Origin: Saccoglossus kowalevskii
Lineage: Eukaryota > Hemichordata > Enteropneusta > Harrimaniidae
Reading direction: 5' to 3'
Assembly (NCBI RefSeq): GCF_000003605.2
Contig: NW_003122923.1
Coordinates: 130,422 to 153,538, forward strand
DNA: 23,117 nucleotides
Every line of letters starts with the position of its first letter. The first letter of the stretch is position 1. Below the pieces are notes generated by a model, which was given only the letters and a program-made list of their open reading frames with translations, was not told where the DNA came from and ran no database searches. A program made the translations under genes and the position numbers. This document shows positions 18,584 to 23,117 of this stretch, in pieces.

Positions 18584-21359
18584 ATGGCCACCTTTGATGC
18601 ATTGTGGGAGGACAGAGATGTGCGCTTCGATATTAGTCCTCAGTAAGTAAAATTGAGTTGTTATTAGCGCGTAAACTGCGAGTCGTTGTGCAGTATTGAT
18701 TTGTTTATAGTGAGTGTTTACCTGTCGCCGGCTGGCTGCAGTTCTGTGGCTCTTGCTGTCACTATTTTCTTTATCGCGATCACCTCTTGACGGACGAAAT
18801 AACACAACTAGCGATACAAATACGAACTCCCGAAATACGAACAAAGCGTTCGGCGCCAACTCATCTCGTACATGCAACAAACTATACGTGTATATTTTTA
18901 TCTTTATATTAGTGTCAACACATGAAAATTGTATTTTCAAGGATGCAATACATTATTATGTATAATTTTGTATTATCACATTAGAAATTGGAGTTAGGAA
19001 ATGACATTACCCGGTATATTTCGACTGAATATCCACTTTAATACAGTAGATGCCATATAATAAACTGATCATGAAAACCATTATCTCCCTTCCTTTCTTT
19101 AGAACATATCTGGTGTTTGACGTTGCCTTCACTATTTTTAATAGAGGTGTTCAGATAATAATTCACTGTAAAAATATGAAATTCCCCTCGGACTTGGGTG
19201 AAAAAAACACACAATTTAATATTTTTGAATTTAAATTCTATATCGATCCATATATCCCATTTGAAAATGCTTCTGTCCATTTATTGAATTTGAGTTCAAG
19301 CAGCTTTCATTGTACTTTAGTCACGTGTCATCTACGAATGAACATCGTGGAGTTGATTCTTTAGTACAGTCTATTTCATCCAATATCACCACCAGTTTAA
19401 TCTTGTGTAACTACAACTTCTAGTTCCAATATCGTCTGTTATTGATTGTGTACTAGTATTTAGCTAATGGCTGAATCCTGGGAAAGGCATTGTGAAGATT
19501 TATTAAAGATCTGGAAACTGTTGGACGATAAACTTAGAGCCAAGACATGAAACTTCTGGTGACAAGAGCTGTTGCCACTGGGAGTATAAAAAACTACTGT
19601 ATTGTTGAAAATATGTATTTGTAAACATTTCAAATCAAAAGAGTTTTTAATTTGTATGTACTGTGCTCAAGATGCTCTTGTTGCCTTGAAGTGTGACCCC
19701 CCCTTATGAAAGTGGTATGCTCCATGCCTATGTACCAGTAAAGATTGATAATCAAGTTAGCTAATCAGTAAGCAGTTTTGTGAGGTAAATTTTAATACTG
19801 GTGTCTCAATATCATAGGTGTCAGGTGCAAATGAATATCTAGTGTGCTCAACCTTTTCACCACCAGTTCCCTCTTTTCATCACAAAATAGTCATGTTTAT
19901 AATCTGTACTTTTCTTCTGAAGATTGGGACAATAGCCAAATTTTTTGAGTAAAAACTGAATATTGCCTCAAATTTTGTCTACTGGCTCCAAAATTAGGGT
20001 TCATTGCCATAAATATTGAGAAAAGAGTGCAGAAAAAATTTGGGCGAGAAAGTCTGGTGGTGAAAATGTTAATATTTAATAAACAAAATTTTTGTTTAAT
20101 TTTGCAAACTCTGGGAAAGTAATTTTTTTGAAGAAATATTTATTTCACATCTATCTCTAACTGCAATCACTTTGATTTACTGTATTGTATTTTGCATTCT
20201 AACAGACAAATGAAGATGCGTCCTGGTGAGATACTTATAGATAGACTTGATTCAGTTGAAGACACTAAAGGAAATAATGGAGACAGAGGTATGCCTCATG
20301 TGCTGATATGCAATACAATTCAAATGTGTCATTGACGTGACTGAGTCTGCTTTAAAACAGGATATGTAAATTTATAGAACCACAGTTATGTCTTATCATG
20401 CGCAGTATCGGTCCCATTTAATAACACGCATTATTTGTTTATATGGAATTACAACGGATGCCATACAACAAATGTGGCAATTCAAGTCAAAGCAAAAGAT
20501 GTTCCAATGGTGTTACACTCAGGAAGCACATGTTGCTGCATATTTTGACTAAGGGGTTTTATATAGTACACAAGCTAATGTTAAGCTAATATAAGTCAGT
20601 GCGTTCTTATTGAAAAGTGCATAGTTTCACATCAGTTTATTATCAGTCTGTTTCCGTATTGGCTACTCATCTCTTGCTTAGTGTTCGTCTATTCCATTGT
20701 CTGCCACATATGCCACTGTCATCATTACCTGTTAATGGATATATGCTTACATTGATATCATGGTATGTGCTCAATTGGTGAATAAATCCTGGTAATAAAC
20801 CAGATTTGATTACTTTTGAGCATGGTATAAATGTAATGTGTCATACGCTCTTGGGGTTAATCCTATTCACGACAGTATTACATAAATCCAATATCTACAA
20901 TTATAGAATACTGTCTACTGGCTTTTCTTCCAAAGTGTCAGTGTATCACAGTTGTAACTACATGGCAACGGCATCTACTGTGGTCGGCAGTGGATATTAT
21001 GTTCCATCCTATCCATTAGGTGGGTAGCTAATCTCGATACAAGATTTTATTACTCCAACAACAGATTGTTTTTGCATGATGCCTTCATTCAATAAATTGT
21101 TCTATTCTAAAACAGGTCGCCTAATAATAACCAATCTAAGAATAATATGGCATTCTCAGACGCTGCCGAGAGTGAATCTCTCTGTTGGGTACAATTGTAT
21201 CGTTAACATCACCACAAGGACGGCTAATTCTAAACTTAGAGGACAGACAGAAGCATTATATATATTAACCCGGTGTAATAACACACGATTTGAGTTCATA
21301 TTCACTAATCTTGTACCTGGAAGTCCTAGATTGTTTACCTCTGTCATCTCTGTGCATCG
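18584..21359 (+). CDS. BBS5: BBS5, Bardet-Biedl syndrome 5 protein (first three coding exons)
   Basis: Coding exons are 18584-18642, 20206-20288 and 21116-21359. Junctions CA|GTAAGT...CAG|A, G|GTATGC...CAG|GT and CG|GTGAGT keep frame. The start has A at -3 and G at +4. The product begins [20 protein letters not shown] and contains [41 protein letters not shown] and [20 protein letters not shown]. These are near-identical to vertebrate BBS5. BBS5 is a core BBSome subunit that carries membrane cargo to and from cilia and binds phosphoinositides through two PH-like (DM16) repeats. Here 128 codons plus two bases are present, of about 340, covering the N-terminus and first PH-like repeat. The remainder must lie right of the window. 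Confidence 0.97.
18643..20205 (+). other. BBS5 intron 1
   Basis: A 1.56-kb intron with no further element recognised. A 148-codon minus-strand frame at 18940-18494 overlaps exon 1 antisense; it has no family resemblance and no splice context. Confidence 0.7.
20289..21115 (+). other. BBS5 intron 2
   Basis: An 827-bp intron with no repeat or exon recognised. The acceptor is TTCTATTCTAAAACAG. Confidence 0.8.
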
Positions 21360-21908
21360 GTGAGTTTGTTTATTTCTTTTGCATTCGTTGATTCCTATAT
21401 CATTTTCACTAAGGAATACTCTCTGCTAGCAATTTGAGGTACCGCAACAATGACAAAAATTCAAAACTAAATCATGTATTGATACTTAAGTGGGACTGTA
21501 TTCATCCGGTACCCAATTTCAGCATCAAGCTTTTAAAAATGGCTCTTGACTGATTATTTTTAAAAGGCATTGAAGATAACCTTTTTATTTCATTCATGTA
21601 GTTTAAGATACATTGATTATTTTCTGTTAAACAAAGAAAAAAAAAAAATCTCTTTGAAATGTATTACATCCTCGTACTACTGGAAAATAATTGGATATCA
21701 AACTTACCAAACTTCTTAGTTTGGATAATTTGTTTTGATGGCCTTAGTTATTAACATTATTCCACTTCTCAGCATTGTATATTGTGATAGACTGTAATTA
21801 TTCTCATCCAAAGTGAAAAATGATGATGATTTTTATTTGTTTTGTATTAAGACTATTCAATACTGCAACAACAGCATCAATGTTCAATTTAACATTTATT
21901 AAAGCGAG

Positions 21909-22040
21909 AGGGTTGTCACCTGCGCACGGGAATTGAGTTCCAAGGGACGATAACAACACACGCTAAGAACACAAAGGCTCATGCTTTTTGTAAACAATGA
22001 CATGCTATGGCCACCTGACGCATGCACAGGTGACAACTCT
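21909..22040. mobile_element. 132-bp MITE with 18-bp terminal inverted repeats
   Basis: The left end AGGGTTGTCACCTGCGCA (21909-21926) and right end TGCACAGGTGACAACTCT (22023-22040) are inverted copies with two mismatches. The interior is non-coding and more GC-rich than its flanks. No target duplication is evident. It lies in BBS5 intron 3. A separate perfect 7-bp stem, GTTTACG-ATAG-CGTAAAC, starts 7 bp past its right end (22048-22065). Confidence 0.7.
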
Positions 22041-22199
22041 GATTTGGGTTTACGATAGCGTAAACTAAAACTGGAACATATGTTATCAGAATATGCAATA
22101 AGTGTTTGTTATTCTACCTACAAGGCACATTTCATCTTTATTCAAAATTATGAAGTGCAGGTTTCCAACTAATGTGTGTGATTTCATTAATTCATTTTT

Positions 22200-23117
22200 G
22201 ACTCCCATGTGCGAAGCACAAAATGGGAGTCTTTGCAGTTAGTGTGTCTGTATGTGTGTGTGTATGTGTGTATGTGTGTATGTGTGTATGTGTGTGTGTG
22301 TGTGTATGTGTGTCCGACTGTTCCACTGCTATCTCAAGAACCATACTTCGTTTTTTGATGAAACTTGGTGCATAGATGCTCTGGGCCAATGCGCAGATTT
22401 GATTAGGTTTTGGTAAAAATCCATGCTCGTTAATTACCTAATTTGCATGATAATTAGCTAATTGTTTGCTGTTCTATGACTGTTCCACTGATATCTAAAG
22501 AACCACTCATTGGATTTTGATGAAACTTGGTACATAGATGCTCTGAACATATGCGCAGATTTGATTAATTTTTGGTAAAAATCCGTGCATATTAATTACC
22601 TAATTTGCATGATAATTAGCTATTTTTTAGTGGTTCCATGACTGTTCCACTGATATCTAAACAACCACTCATTGGATTTTGATGAAACTTGGTACATAGA
22701 TGCTCTGAACTAATGCTAGGTTTTGATTAGTTTTTGGTAATAATCCGTGGATACTAATTACCTAATTTGCATAATGATTAGTCAATTTTCAGTTTTTCCA
22801 CTGATATCTCAAGTACTAATCATCACATTTCAATGAAACTTGGTACATAGATGTCATACGACACTGCACAGACCTGATAGTTTTTATGGTAATATCAGTA
22901 CATATTAATTACCTAATTTGCATAATTAATTAATTTTCAGCATTTGATATAAGTAGTTAGCATTACATTTCAATGAAACTTGGTACTTACATACTCAAGG
23001 ACTATGCAGAGATTGATTGTTTTCGATAAATATTTGTGCATATTAATCACCTAATTTGCATAATTAGTTAATTTTCAGCTTTTCCACGGGTATCTCAAGT
23101 ACTAATCATCGCATTTC
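22200..23117 (+). repeat. Hairpin + TG tract + tandem-repeat array (HINE/pearl-like), plus orientation, runs off the edge
   Basis: It opens with a two-tier hairpin: GACTCCCAT (22200-22208) pairs with ATGGGAGTC (22223-22231), and inside it GTGC pairs with GCAC. Next comes AGTCTTTGCAGTTAGTGTGT, then a TG/TATG microsatellite (about 22250-22313). At least five units of about 140-162 bp follow, marked by TGTTCCACTGATATCT, ATGAAACTTGGTACATAGAT and TAATTACCTAATTTGCAT. Unit spacing is 162, 162, about 151, then 140-146 bp. The array continues past the window. It matches the 5318-5807 element in reverse orientation: 27 of 31 bases agree in the block beside the TG tract. The layout resembles Helentron-derived non-autonomous elements; the family is unconfirmed. 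Confidence 0.7.

Noticed and set aside
18494-18940. 148-codon minus-strand frame overlapping BBS5 exon 1
   Set aside because: It is antisense to a certain coding exon, of mixed composition, with no recognisable domain; a chance frame.
22192-22389. Minus-strand frame with Thr-His repeats
   Set aside because: It is the translation of the TG/TATG microsatellite, not a protein.

Overview
This is animal nuclear DNA: AT-rich, with multi-exon genes, GT-AG introns of about 0.1-1.6 kb, and a high density of small transposon remnants. The only gene I can name is BBS5 (Bardet-Biedl syndrome 5, a BBSome subunit), which implies a ciliated animal. The repeat content suits a marine invertebrate (deuterostome or lophotrochozoan), but the sequence alone does not fix the species.

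Layout. (1) 200-305, minus strand: a convincing first coding exon of an unrecognised gene running off the left edge, with a possible promoter near 1.95-2.0 kb. (2) 0.3-6.7 kb: no supported coding sequence, but several mobile-element relics. These include a 109-bp terminal-inverted-repeat element with a perfect 9-bp target duplication (3253-3379) and an array of about 138-bp tandem repeats (5318-5807). (3) 6669-15057, plus strand: a complete 8-exon gene model, phase-consistent throughout, encoding an 806-residue, mostly disordered protein that I do not recognise. It carries five W-x-x-[LI] motifs in a shared context resembling the LC3-interacting region of p62, plus two Ser-Asp runs. Its introns hold two inverted-repeat elements, a smaller inverted repeat and a LINE 3' fragment. 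(4) 15.06-18.58 kb: 3' UTR with a plausible poly(A) signal, an unexplained cluster of four E2F-like sites, and a decayed LINE reverse transcriptase. (5) 18584-21359, plus strand: the first three coding exons of BBS5; the rest lies beyond the right edge. (6) 21.9-23.1 kb, within BBS5 intron 3: a 132-bp inverted-repeat element, then a hairpin + TG tract + tandem-repeat array of the same family as the 5.3-5.8 kb copy, in opposite orientation.

The best candidate for something undescribed is the 806-residue protein, a possible multivalent ATG8-binding scaffold next to a ciliary gene. No functional link between it and BBS5 can be shown from sequence. Product identities rest on recognising protein patterns by eye; no database search was run.
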